DNA of 64,000 bases from Pyrenochaeta sp. MPI-SDFR-AT-0127 (lineage: Eukaryota > Ascomycota > Dothideomycetes > Pleosporales > Cucurbitariaceae). Below the pieces are notes generated by a model, which made no database searches, was not told the origin of the DNA, and saw only the letters and a list, made by a program, of their open reading frames with translations. The DNA lies in assembly GCA_020747015.1 (NCBI GenBank), contig JAGTJM010000096.1, forward strand, positions 22,508 through 86,507. The letters run 5' to 3'. Made by a program: the position numbers and the translations under genes. This document shows positions 24,750 to 34,953 of the stretch, piece after piece. Numbering within the stretch: the first letter of the stretch is position 1; each line of letters starts with the position of its first letter.

Positions 24750-25857
24750 AAACGAAACGAAGTCATGATCACACTCCATCAAGATACCCATTTTCAATGC
24801 TATTCTTCCGTAATCGTCGTTATCTGTTCACTTCGCCCAAGTGCAAAGCTGCCCGACATTTTCGCCATGAACCCGATTTTGCTACATAAGTTCTGGCTTA
24901 CCCACTTTATTTTAAAGGGGGAAAGGGACCCCCTCTGTGTATCAGTAATGACATGATGTTTAGAGAACAGTCTTGCTGAATGCCGTATGCGAATAGAATA
25001 TCCAGCTCCTCGACAGCCCTCATCCACGGGAAGCGGGAAATGGCCCTAACGTAGAACATAAGCGCACTTTCGCCTTGAAAGAAGGCTGCTTTACCTTGTT
25101 TTCCTATGCTAAAGTCAGCTCCGCCGACTCTTACGAGGCCTGCAGTGTAGAGAATTGCTATCAGCGCTCCATAGCATAGTGGCCAAGATACAGCATAAAT
25201 GACCAAGATACAATGGTGCCAACCGACGCCATGCTGAGGCCACGAATACATCTGTAGCACTGATCTAAGATTCGCAGCTAGTTACACCCATCATCTTTTG
25301 CGTGCTTGCGCGAAAATGCTACCTGGTGAGGAATGACTAATTTAAGATAAAATCGTTCCCTTCCATAAGAATGCATGTCAACAGCAGCTCCAATCAAATA
25401 ATAGAAGTATTGTCTTGGTGACTTGCTTGAAACACCATCAATCGGTACTCCTCAAGGGTAGCCTGTTTAGCCTCGATGAAATTGTCATGATGCTCCTCGA
25501 CAACGATGTTCTTGTCCAGAGCCAATGCCATACTCGAGCCGATCTTTGATCTAGGGCGAAAGCACGAGCCGAGAACAAAGACGAAAAGGCAAGTAGGTAT
25601 TGAACCAAAAAAGTGACAACAAGGTAGCACATGGGCAAACCACCGACTCCAAATGACCAATGGTCGATATCTAAATTCTTGATTGTCGCACGGACCCATC
25701 TCCACCGGAGGACAGAAAACCTATGGGCGATAGCTGCGGGGGTAGTCAAGGTTATGTTCCGTTGGTGCATCCTATGGGACTACGCTCCTCGAGACATCTC
25801 TGGGTGTAGATTCTAATTAAGTGATGAAGTGTGACAAGACACTTGGCCGGTGGGTAC
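24750..25857 (-). other. Region with possible small membrane-protein gene or relic
   Basis: Between prefoldin 6 and the zinc-finger gene the minus strand has two open frames with hydrophobic stretches. One is about 25260-24907, with a segment CILVIYAVSWPLCYGALIAI. The other is about 25770-25394, with YLVVTFLVQYLLAFSSLFSA in one frame. They could be exons of one small membrane protein or a decayed copy. I cannot join them convincingly and recognise no family. Treat as uncertain. Confidence 0.2.
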
Positions 25858-28745
25858 CTAAACGACGGGACCTTCCGCAGCACCTGCCATTGTGAGTAGA
25901 AGATCACGGAGTAATTGCACGTATGACTTTTCGACGCCCCATGTACAGCAGTGGCTATCCTGCGAATGTAAGGGTCTTCCGAAGTGGTAGCCTCTGACAA
26001 GCAAGGAAATCCCTTCTTGCAGAATTTTGCCTGGGGCGTTCTGATCTTGAATACTACCAACATTGCAGATGTAGGCCGACATTTTATGGCCAACTCGTAC
26101 AAATGTTTGGACCAACTCATCATCAAGTGGACGATCTAAATGGAGGAATGGTGGCTCAGGTTCATTATGCTGGTCGTGTGCAATAGCTTCAACGACTTCC
26201 GGAAGTTGCATGCAAACACAAAATGCCCAGAGCACGAGGGTCGCTATATAGATGGCGTAGGGTTCTAAGAGGCTGTCACAACTATACCGTCGAACGTGCC
26301 AATACAGGGCACCACAGTGAATGAGGCACAGCCTGGCTTTGTATTGATCCCGAATGACCCATTGAAGGACCTGATAGCGCGCCGTGGCGACCGCCCGGTC
26401 ACTTTGCGAGTTGGTGGGATCATGGTTTGCTGATATTCTTCCTGTTGCGAATCTCTGAATGAATGCAATCGGAGGCAGGATAATGAGGCGAGCCAGGTGC
26501 AGGTGCAAGATAGTATGATGCTCAGACCCCGACAATTGAGCGGCCTTGCTGTTGGCAGGCCAATGCAAGACATCTAAACAGTCGCAAGCGCTATTGCGCC
26601 ATCTGGATATTGTTTGCATAGAGGGAAGCCATGATGGTTGCACGGACGGCTGGTCAGAGGATTGTTGGATGAGCGCTGTTGGTGTCCAAGAGTTGAGGCG
26701 TACTTGCTCTCTCGCTACGACGTCCTTTGTATTGCGGTATATGGCATTGATCAGGAGCCCAATACTGAACTCGCCTAAATCAGGGGGAAGCTTCTTTTCT
26801 ATGTAGACCATGTTCATGGCATCCAACAATGTTATGTTGGAAAATGGTCTTCTGTCCTCTCGAACGGGATCTGCATGCTCCCATATATCATCATGTGACG
26901 GAAGGGTGACTTTAATGTCGTTGAGTTGCATCAAAGGCTTTGCGTCGAACTCGTACAAGAATATGGAGTCAAGAAACTATAATGGTCAGAAACAGGGGTC
27001 AGCATGAGTAGTAAAAGGCAAGGTACCCAGATCATCATGCCCGTGCGGATCTCGGACTCCCGCGCCAGCCATTTGTGGACAGCTTGGTGCCTGTTGAATT
27101 TCATCAAGTCTTCCAACTCCTTTTCTTCTGTAGTTTGGGCAATTAGTTGTAGCGAATGGCAGGCCTCCACGAGATAGTGTCGCTCAACGAAAGCACGCTG
27201 GACAAGCGTGTTGTTACCGGAATGTAACATGCAGGCAATATTGAGGATACCAGCTTGAATGATTTGAAGGTTAGGGCAAGCATGTCCCTTGATTTTCTGG
27301 CCGGGGACGAACAGGACATGCTCCTCTCCATCATCATCATAGCCAAGCCCATACCCGTACCTGTGACGGCGGAGGATGACGCCCAAGAGGCGAGAGAGAG
27401 ATTCACTCGGCCGTTGTCCCTCCCGACGCTGCACGAATTTTGAGCCAACAACAGTCACGGCGAGGAGCAACAGCCACTCTCTCGACGCGTGTTCAGGAAA
27501 CAAGGATTTGCGCAGAAACGGGAAGATGGGATGGAAGTTGCTGAAATATTGGGCGACATAGAGCTGCGTCTGCTGATGAGAGGGGAGCTCGGCTAAGGTG
27601 ATGTCGAGAGACTGAAGTTGAGCTTCAGCAACAATAGCTCGAATCAGGCTGTCATGTGCTGCTGGTGGAACGAGGGGGTGGACGGTTCGAGAACAAGGCG
27701 GATGTAGGCAGGTCGCGTTCTCGGACTCGACTTCTTGTGATGCCTCGACACCTGCAACAGAATCACGGTCGTGCGATCTTCCTCCAAATGGAGCCCTGGC
27801 GCCATCTCCGTCAACGTAGAATCTATTTTCAGTAGGGTTGGGCGAGGGCACAAAGTCGGTAGTGTTGCAGGACGGCATGGCGCCCGACTCTGGCACAAGC
27901 TGTACTTGTTGCGGCGATGGTTGGCAAGCACTAGTTTGCTGGTCGTTGGAGATGGTGATTAGGCCTTGTCCTAGACTTCCTCCTTGGTCACGCATTGCGT
28001 GCGGTGCACCCTGGATGCCATGGGCGACGGCGAAGCCTTCTAATAGCGCATCCAAGTCGACAGCATCCTGGCTTTGTGGTGAGAGCCAGTTGACGTCTGA
28101 CACACCCAATCCAGACTGACCAAACTCGTACAGGTCCCTGCTGTTGGCGACGCCGCTCAGCCAAGTGGGCGTGGGGTCTGCCGGGATCTCCACAGCGCAG
28201 GAGAAGACGGCGGCTGTTGTGTCAGGGCCGACTGCAAAACTTGAGGCAGAGTCGAATCCGGCGGCGAGTTGAATGGCTCTCGCCTGCAGTTGAGCGTGCC
28301 CGGCATGGTCGTGGGCACGTGTTGGTGCTTTGCGAGCTGGAGGGTAGCAGCAAAGGAGCCTTCGCTGCACGCATCTCCGACAGGGCTGGGTGCGCGAGCA
28401 TCGGACGCGGTCGATTGCGCATTGCCGGCACGCCCGCATCGAGGCCGTTGGGGCCCGGTCACTGCTGCGTTCCTCGTGTGAGGCCGTGTGGCGGTTGAGG
28501 ACATCGCTTTGCTCGTCACTCCAAGTCAGCCAGCGCGACGAGATGCCGAGCGAACAAAAACGGCCAACCTACAGGCGCGAGAAGCACTTTTGGCACAGCG
28601 GGCACTGGTACGGCTTCTCCCGTGTGTGTATTCGCACATGTCGGGTGAGGTGTTCCTGTCTGCCAAAGCTCTGGTGGCATACGGAGCAGGGGAATGCCAA
28701 CGGCTGCGTCACTGGGGAATTGCTCGACATTGTCGGGCCCAACAT
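25858..28745 (-). CDS. Transcription factor with two C2H2 fingers plus a Zn2Cys6 domain
   Basis: Exons 28745-28573, 28506-27027 and 26976-25858 give about 923 residues. The N-terminus has two C2H2 fingers: CSVCHQSFGRQEHLTRHVRIH, then a second CPLCQKCFSRLDVLNRHTASH that is split by the first intron and restored by splicing. A Zn2Cys6 cluster follows (CRQCAIDRVRCSRTQPCRRC in its first part, six cysteines in all). The remainder is a fungal-specific transcription factor region (LPSHQQTQLYVAQYFSNFHP; FLRKSLFP). This double zinc-finger layout is known in a subgroup of Pezizomycotina regulators; targets are usually unknown. The first in-frame ATG is at 28745; a second (MSSNSP) follows closely. It diverges from the secreted glycoside hydrolase at 29393, which suggests a local target. 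Confidence 0.88.
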
Positions 28746-29392
28746 GCGCGGTGGAGGCACTCCATCTGCTACCTAGTATTTGTACAGCAGGCCGAGGCCA
28801 CATGAAGCATGGGCATAGGGATCCATGCCCAATCTGGGGCAGCTCCGGGACTTGGTGTGTATAGTATGTCCGCTCTCTGTTGATGGAAATCATGACGGCG
28901 GCGGTCGTTGATGACGAGTGCTGTACCTGTCAAGGACTACCCCGTCGTCCGTACGCTACGAGCCAAGATGAGGTAAAGGCAAGGGGCCAAGTAGCATCAG
29001 ACAAGCCAGCTGCCCTCTTCAGCACAGTGCATGCCGCAACATGTCGCAATGAGGGTTCAAGGCCATGTCCAAAGACGGTAGCCAAGGCTCTCCCCCATCG
29101 GGGCCTCCACCGGAATCTCCACTGCTTCAGAAGAGATTCCCCGCATCTTGGTGTGGGATGACGGGCCATGTTTTCTCCATGCTCGCCATTTTGATTGCAG
29201 ATCCGTCAAGACACCGAGAATAGTGGCAGGGTTCGCGCTTGGATTTGTTCGAGCGACGAGCATTTTGTTTGCAACGGTCGCAGCCCCACGGTTGACCGAA
29301 TCATGGCTATATAAAGACAGGCGGCCAGCGGCCACTTTATCAATTCATCCTGCCCAAGTGCATGGCTATAACTGCTTTACCACTTCAGTAAG
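28746..29392. promoter_or_regulatory. Shared upstream region of zinc-finger regulator and glycoside hydrolase
   Basis: About 650 bases between two divergent starts. Several open frames cross it without family resemblance. A TATA element lies near the glycoside hydrolase side (listed separately). Confidence 0.5.
29308..29316 (+). promoter_or_regulatory. TATA box of the secreted glycoside hydrolase gene
   Basis: TATATAAAG lies 77 bases before the ATG at 29393, a normal spacing for a regulated fungal gene. Most housekeeping genes in this window lack such an element. Confidence 0.6.
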
Positions 29393-30881
29393 ATGAGATC
29401 AGCCACCATCACCGCCCTGCTGCTCTCGAGTCTTGGTGGGCTCAATGCGGCCATCGTCGCACCGCGGGCCAACGGCGTTGCAGCCGTTGACCTCGCTAAA
29501 TCTACTGGTCCGGCCAACTTCCTCGCCTCTGGTTGGATCTACGGTTTCCCAAACAATGGCATTGAGGCTGACAGCTCCATTCCCGAGCACTTCATTCGGG
29601 ACCTGAAATTCGGCGCCAATCGTGCCGGTGGTGCCCAAACACCGACTCTGGGGTGGTACGATGGCTACCAAGCCTACATCCCACGCCTGAATTCAACCCT
29701 GTCCAACTACCGCACTACACGTAAATACGGAGGCGCTTTTATCCTTCTCGTGCATGATCTGTGGGGTGCCGATGGCAAGAGCATCTCCCTCTATCCGGGA
29801 GACAATGGCGATTGGACCCAGACAGATGCCTTTTTGCAGCAGCTTGCCAACGACATCCGTGCCAACAACATTCTCGAAGGCCTCGTGATTGATATCTGGA
29901 ACGAGCCCGACCTGACAGCCTTCTGGGATCGTTCCTGGGAACAGTTTCTCGCCTACTATGTCCGTGCCCATCATTTCTTCAGGTAAGCATCAGTCACAAT
30001 CACTGCTGCACTGTGCAAGGTTACTGACTTCACTACACAGGAGCCAGTTTCCAACCATTGTAATCAGTGGCCCCTCGACGGCTGCTTCGCCTAGTCTCAA
30101 CGATTCAAAATGGCGAACCTGGTTCAGCACCATTGCAAACGAGAAGACTGTTCCAGATATCTACTCCTGGCATCAAATCGGCACGTGGTCCCGTCAGCCC
30201 GACACTACGGTACCTGATCTCAACACTCTAAAGGGTGTCCACAACCTCCCTGACCTCCCCATCCATGTCAATGAGTATGCTACCAAAGACGAGCAAACTC
30301 CGGCTTGTTCGGTCTACTACATTGCCCAATTAGAGCGTCACAATGTTCGAGGTTTGCGAGCGCATTGGGGGTCCACAAACGGGCTGCATGACGACATCTC
30401 CAACTTGATATTCAAAGATGCGGCTGGCACTTACCATCCCACTGGCGAATGGCAATTGTACAAGTACTATGCCGCAATGGAGGGTGATCGCGTTGCCACC
30501 ACCGCGTCATCTGATCTCATCTTCGATGTCTATGCCACTCGGTCTGAGAATGGTGCAAAGATTATCGCCGGCACCCGTAACGTCCAAGCACCCTATGATA
30601 TTACTGTTACCGGTCTGGCAAGCCTTGGACTTCCTGAAGTAGGCTCTGTCAATGTTCAGGCATATCAATTCAATTATGCAGGTGACCAGGCTGAAGTTGG
30701 AGAGCCTATTGATTTAGGTACAACCGCGTTCATAATTGCGTCCGGATCGGTAAGCGAACATCAATTGCCCCTGTACATGTTTTGAGGGTTTGCTAATATA
30801 TATGATGTCGACTAGATTACAATTTCTGTGAATCCAGCAACGAGAGCAACAGCCTATGCGTATGAGATTTCAAGGGCTTGA
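29393..30881 (+). CDS. Secreted clan GH-A-like glycoside hydrolase
   Basis: Exons 29393-29982, 30041-30749 and 30816-30881 give about 454 residues. The first 19 residues are a signal peptide (LLLSSLGGLNA). The likely acid/base is Glu171 in IDIWNEPDL, the Asn-Glu-Pro motif of clan GH-A. The likely nucleophile is Glu275 in IHVNEYA. The barrel is followed by a beta-rich C-terminal part. The layout resembles GH39 (beta-xylosidase-type) enzymes, but the family number and substrate are inference. It probably acts outside the cell on plant polysaccharide or glycans. It has its own TATA box and diverges from a zinc-finger regulator. Exon 3 encodes only 21 residues, starting ITISVNPATRA. Confidence 0.82.
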
Positions 30882-32133
30882 AAGTGTAGAGCGGAGTGCT
30901 TGTTCTTGTGAAGAACAAAGATAGGTCTATCACGATTTTTCATAACAGGGTTAGTGATATATACAAGCTACTCACTATACTGAACATTTACTAAACTTCC
31001 AATACACTTTGATCTGCTTCAAGGATTTTGGCCTATCATTTGTTGCGCTCGAGGTGGATTCGAAACTAGTAAATACTTGCTGGCGCGAAATATTGTCTAT
31101 GAAATGGTTTACAGGCTTCACCCTTTGAATGTTCCAAGTATTGATTCTCTTTTTGATAGCTGTTCTTTTAGTACATCTCTTCCCTTCTTACTCCTCTATC
31201 GGAGATGTATAAAGCAGTCTTCCTGGTACGTAAGTTTAGTAGCATTTAAAGTTTGAGATGTTGTCAGAGTAAATCCAGTTTCTGCTGACATGCTCTTTGG
31301 TAGCAAGAAACTCAGTTCTCTTAAGAACACGAGACGACAATCACCTTGAATTGTCCAAATTGTCCGAAGCAACAAGTATACACACCATGTACAAATACAG
31401 CGCCTCGCTCCCTTCCTGATCTCATGAGCTTGCTAAATTATCATAAATCTCAAAATGATAGCCCATTCTCCTCGGCTTTCTTGCTTCAGGTAAAAACATG
31501 AGTCCGGACAATGCTTGATGCGGATAGAAGTGATAGGGGTAATGGTGAGATGTCCACTCAGACAGTTACCTTAAATCCAAACATGATACCCATGGCATTC
31601 TTTTTATCACTATCAGAAGCATGAGTAGGATTTGGTATGAGAATGAAGCGGCTGACTGCCGGCAATCCTGTCAGCCGTGGAATTGTGTCGATTTAGCTCT
31701 GGACGTTACCTTGTATTTATATTCATTCGAAGGCGAAGATTGATCTAGTCATTCTGAAAAAGCAATGTTGTCAATGGCCAGTGCTGTTGCTGAGGAGCTC
31801 GATAACCTTCCCATTAGCTTCCCCTTGTCATCCGTCAACAGAGTATGACGTGACGGTATTGCCATATTTCTTAGCCATGAACTCGAATAGTTGCGACAGG
31901 GTCTGAACGAATCCTTTGGGACGTGGTTCGAACTTTAGTCTCTGCATGAAAACCCGAGATATCACCAACACCCAATCAGGCAAGGTGTAGTTTGGAGGTT
32001 CGAGACGGGAGGAGTTGCCGCAGTGCCAAGACAAGCATGTGACATTCTGCCCGACATCCTGGCCATCCAACGGTTGATGAATGCAAGCTGCAATTCTACC
32101 GTGCATTCTGACAGCTGCAATTGAATCCCCAGC
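30882..32133. other. 1.25 kb AT-richer spacer without a supported gene
   Basis: The stretch is visibly richer in A and T than its neighbours. One minus-strand open frame (32106-31828) contains NVTCLSWHCGNSSRLEPPNY and could be a fragment of a secreted or membrane protein, but nothing extends it. No repeat or RNA gene recognised. Confidence 0.35.
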
Positions 32134-33489
32134 ATGGTCAAAGATGACGAGCCGTCCTATATTGACTATGAGGCCTTCCTTGATCCAGCCTTCTCTGCGA
32201 CTTCATTCGCCAATGAACTTGTCCTCGCAACAAACAACCCCTCGGACAGCCCGCTAGACCTCTCGACACCACTATCTCGCACTCTCTTCGATGTACAAGA
32301 AGTCGACACACATATAGACACCCTCACGACTAAATCAGCCCTGCCATTATTGGAACACACAAGGGACCATGCCGAGTCGAGCGGGCGCATACTGGAGGAG
32401 GTGGAAGGGCAGGTGGCCAGCTTGACCGAATCATACAAGACGCTAGAGAAGGAAGTCATTGAACGGTATGAAGTCGCGGAGCAGGTTCGATTGGCGGCAG
32501 AGCGATTGTGCGAGACGGTCAAACTTGGGAGAGCAGTTGCGCGATGTCTTATGCTCGGAAGACAACTTGAAGTCCGTATGTCGGAGCTGGGAGGCATCGG
32601 CAGCGCAAAGAAGGAAGACCATCGGGCCATGGTGCGCTCTGCGGATACAATATTGTCTTTGCGCCAAATTTTGGCGGCCTCGAAGCCTGGCGAGGAAGGA
32701 GAAGGCCTTGCAAAGGTCAAAGTGGTCAATACGTTGAAAATCGAACTGGTCAACAGTGGCGAACGGAGCATAGCATCACGGGCACAACAGGTGGTGAGGG
32801 AGTTTTCCATGTCGTCACTGCTTCTCTCAGCAGGGCAGACATCTGCGTCCACTTTTGCACAAACTGAGGACACAAAGTCGAGAACCACGTCGGCATTGCT
32901 CACGCTGTACTTGCTCTCGCCGACGACGGGCAAAACCACCATTGAGGCATTTGAGCCTACTCTGATGCTGACTAGCCTGCAAGACTACCTACAGACTCAA
33001 ATCAAGGCATCATTGGCATCACTTGCGCGCGCGTTAGGGCAGCTGCCGACGTTGGATCGCACTCTGCTCGAGATGTCGGCGCGATGCCAGAACATCGTAG
33101 CACTACAGTCTTTGCTCGAAGCTACCCAAGCCCCCTTACACCCTCTTCTTGACTCGTCGTCGACTTGTAACACGTCAAGCCCTTGCAACCTCTTACAGCC
33201 TGTGCTACACGCTCTTGACACATCGTCTCTGCCGAGCTACTTCTGGCGCTCGCTGGCGTCTAACCTCTCGCCCAGGGTGCAAGAGCTCATGCAGAGAGGT
33301 GGAGTATCTGCGAGGACGCTGAGAAGCAACAAAGATAGGGTCAGGGATATGGTCAGGGAGAGTGTGAATAGGGGAAGCCAACTGCCAGGCGCGTCTCCCA
33401 GCAAGGGATCAAGCATTGGTGGAGTGGGTAGTAGTTGGGAGCGCGAGGCTGCCGTCATGGCTGGGAGCATCATGGGTCAGATCAGATGA
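32134..33489 (+). CDS. COG5: Conserved oligomeric Golgi complex subunit 5
   Basis: Single-exon gene of 451 residues. COG is a tethering complex for retrograde vesicles at the Golgi; Cog5 is in lobe B. The N-terminus has the fungal Cog5 pattern (SYIDYEAFLDPAFSATSFAN, then ELVLATN). A long helical, coiled-coil stretch follows at about 60-190 (LEKEVIERYEVAEQVRLAAE within it). The C-terminus, SNKDRVRDMVRESVNRGS followed by EREAAVMAGSIMG, is typical of fungal Cog5. The 5' flank is AT-rich and the ATG has the context CAGCATGGTC. No introns and no defects are seen. Confidence 0.85.
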   Translation: MVKDDEPSYIDYEAFLDPAFSATSFANELVLATNNPSDSPLDLSTPLSRTLFDVQEVDTHIDTLTTKSALPLLEHTRDHAESSGRILEEVEGQVASLTESYKTLEKEVIERYEVAEQVRLAAERLCETVKLGRAVARCLMLGRQLEVRMSELGGIGSAKKEDHRAMVRSADTILSLRQILAASKPGEEGEGLAKVKVVNTLKIELVNSGERSIASRAQQVVREFSMSSLLLSAGQTSASTFAQTEDTKSRTTSALLTLYLLSPTTGKTTIEAFEPTLMLTSLQDYLQTQIKASLASLARALGQLPTLDRTLLEMSARCQNIVALQSLLEATQAPLHPLLDSSSTCNTSSPCNLLQPVLHALDTSSLPSYFWRSLASNLSPRVQELMQRGGVSARTLRSNKDRVRDMVRESVNRGSQLPGASPSKGSSIGGVGSSWEREAAVMAGSIMGQIR

Positions 33490-34253
33490 GATGAAAGACA
33501 TGTAGTGACCAAGCCATTACAGGGCGGGAAGTTTATGATATGCAAAGCAATCAAAGCACAAGGGAAAAAAAATTTCCTTCCCTTTTCTTTCTCCGTTTTT
33601 TTCTTCTTTGGAACCAAAGAAATTTCTCTTAACCTTTGATAATGCATAGTGCACATGGGCGACCTCAGACGTGCTGGGTTTGCCAAGACGGCGGTATAGG
33701 GGGGAGCGGTTTGGATTCAAGGGTAGGGCGACACAGTGGACGATGTTCCTGCAATACCAGGCTCTTGCACAAGAGGTGTATGCGCAAGTTCCGAAGGCAG
33801 ACGACTGGCTGCTCCTTGGACGCTGTGTAGAGTGCATGAAGACCAAGTCCGGAACAATTCCTTTTGTTTCTCCAATCGTTTGACGGCGGTGCCCGCATGG
33901 TGGAGGCCAATGAGCGGCGCGGACACGAGCAAGACTGTTACAGAAGGGGTGCGGTCGGTAGGCTTTTGTTTAGGTGGTGGGAGGATGCTGCAAAGGAACT
34001 GGCCATGGGCGATTGATGGGCAGCTGTGCATACGACGAGTCAATGGCTGACTCGAAACGGGCAAAGTATCACGGACGTTGAAATGGCAGCAAATGGGTGT
34101 CGAGGGCTGGAGACGAGACGAGGCAGCATACGATGGATGCAAGAGGCGCTGCTACGCCGCCATGGTCACGCCCACGACGCCCATTGCTCGGGCCATGATG
34201 TATAAATGCACAAATCCGTCTGCTGCATCGCGCGCGTACTCGGGGCGGTCGTT

Positions 34254-34318
34254 GGTCACACAGCTAACCACAGCTAACACAGCCATAATTAACACCGCTA
34301 TAACACAGCTAACCCACG
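34254..34318. repeat. Imperfect CACAGCTAAC repeat
   Basis: About five imperfect copies of CACAGCTAAC or close variants lie in tandem upstream of VTS1, with AT-rich interruptions. Confidence 0.6.
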
Positions 34319-34611
34319 AGCGCTCGAGCGGCGAGCCGTTGCTTCAGCCTTGCGCAGGGGCCCGTGATTGGCTGCACACTAAAAACCAACGCTTTCGCCT
34401 CGCTCCATGTCGTTTGGACGCGGACCAGCCAGACGGCGAAGCCTTTTGCTCCCTCGTCTTCCCGCTCCACCTCTCCTCTTCACCTCGCCGCACTCCTCTT
34501 GGCCCTCCCCTCGTCGTTGTTTTTCTTGTTTGTAACTTTGGGTATTTTACTAGTCTTCCTTCTTTACGGCGCCCCTCGACCTCCATCCAGCTCGTGCATG
34601 CTCCCGCCGGG

Positions 34612-34646
34612 CCACGCTCCACGCTCCACGCTCCACGCTCCACGCT
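34612..34646. repeat. Five tandem copies of CCACGCT
   Basis: A perfect 7-base tandem array upstream of VTS1, in a C/T-rich plus strand. A candidate length-variable locus. Confidence 0.75.
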
Positions 34647-34842
34647 CCCCTCGACCTTTGTCCATTCACCCTCAACCTCGACCCTCGACTCTGTCCACCC
34701 CTGCATCAGCCTTCAAGCGACCACAGACCATCGCACGTCGAGCTCCTTTGAGGCCAGCTGGAAAACTGCAGGAGATCTCGTGTGCACGCTTCTTGTAGAC
34801 CACACCTGTGCGTCCCCTGTGCCCCCGGCCACCGCCAGCAAC

Positions 34843-34855
34843 CCCCCCCCCCCCC
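34843..34855 (+). repeat. Run of 13 cytosines in the VTS1 leader
   Basis: A homopolymer about 100 bases before the VTS1 ATG. Such tracts vary in length and are prone to sequencing error. Confidence 0.7.
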
Positions 34856-34953
34856 GACTGACCCTGGCTGGTGTAGAATTTCCAATCCCCTCCCCTCTCG
34901 TCCTACTACTTGTTCCTACTTGTTCCTACTCGTCCTGAGCAGCTGTGCCCAAC

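Larger units (their letters stand above)
33490..34953. other. Long upstream region of VTS1 with short tandem repeats
   Basis: No supported gene. Open frames, including one of 286 codons on the plus strand at 34078-34938, have repetitive composition and no family match. The region holds a CTAAC/CACAG-type imperfect repeat (about 34254-34318), five copies of the heptamer CCACGCT (34612-34646), and a run of 13 C (34843-34855). The last kilobase is pyrimidine-rich and probably the VTS1 promoter and leader. Confidence 0.5.

Noticed and set aside
31990..32012. GGTTCGAGAC resembling a tRNA T-arm
   Set aside because: The flanking bases do not form the T-stem, and no D-arm, anticodon arm or acceptor stem could be traced.
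34078..34938. Plus-strand open frame of 286 codons before VTS1
   Set aside because: Its composition follows the simple repeats and pyrimidine-rich DNA, and it resembles no protein. It is more likely leader and promoter.
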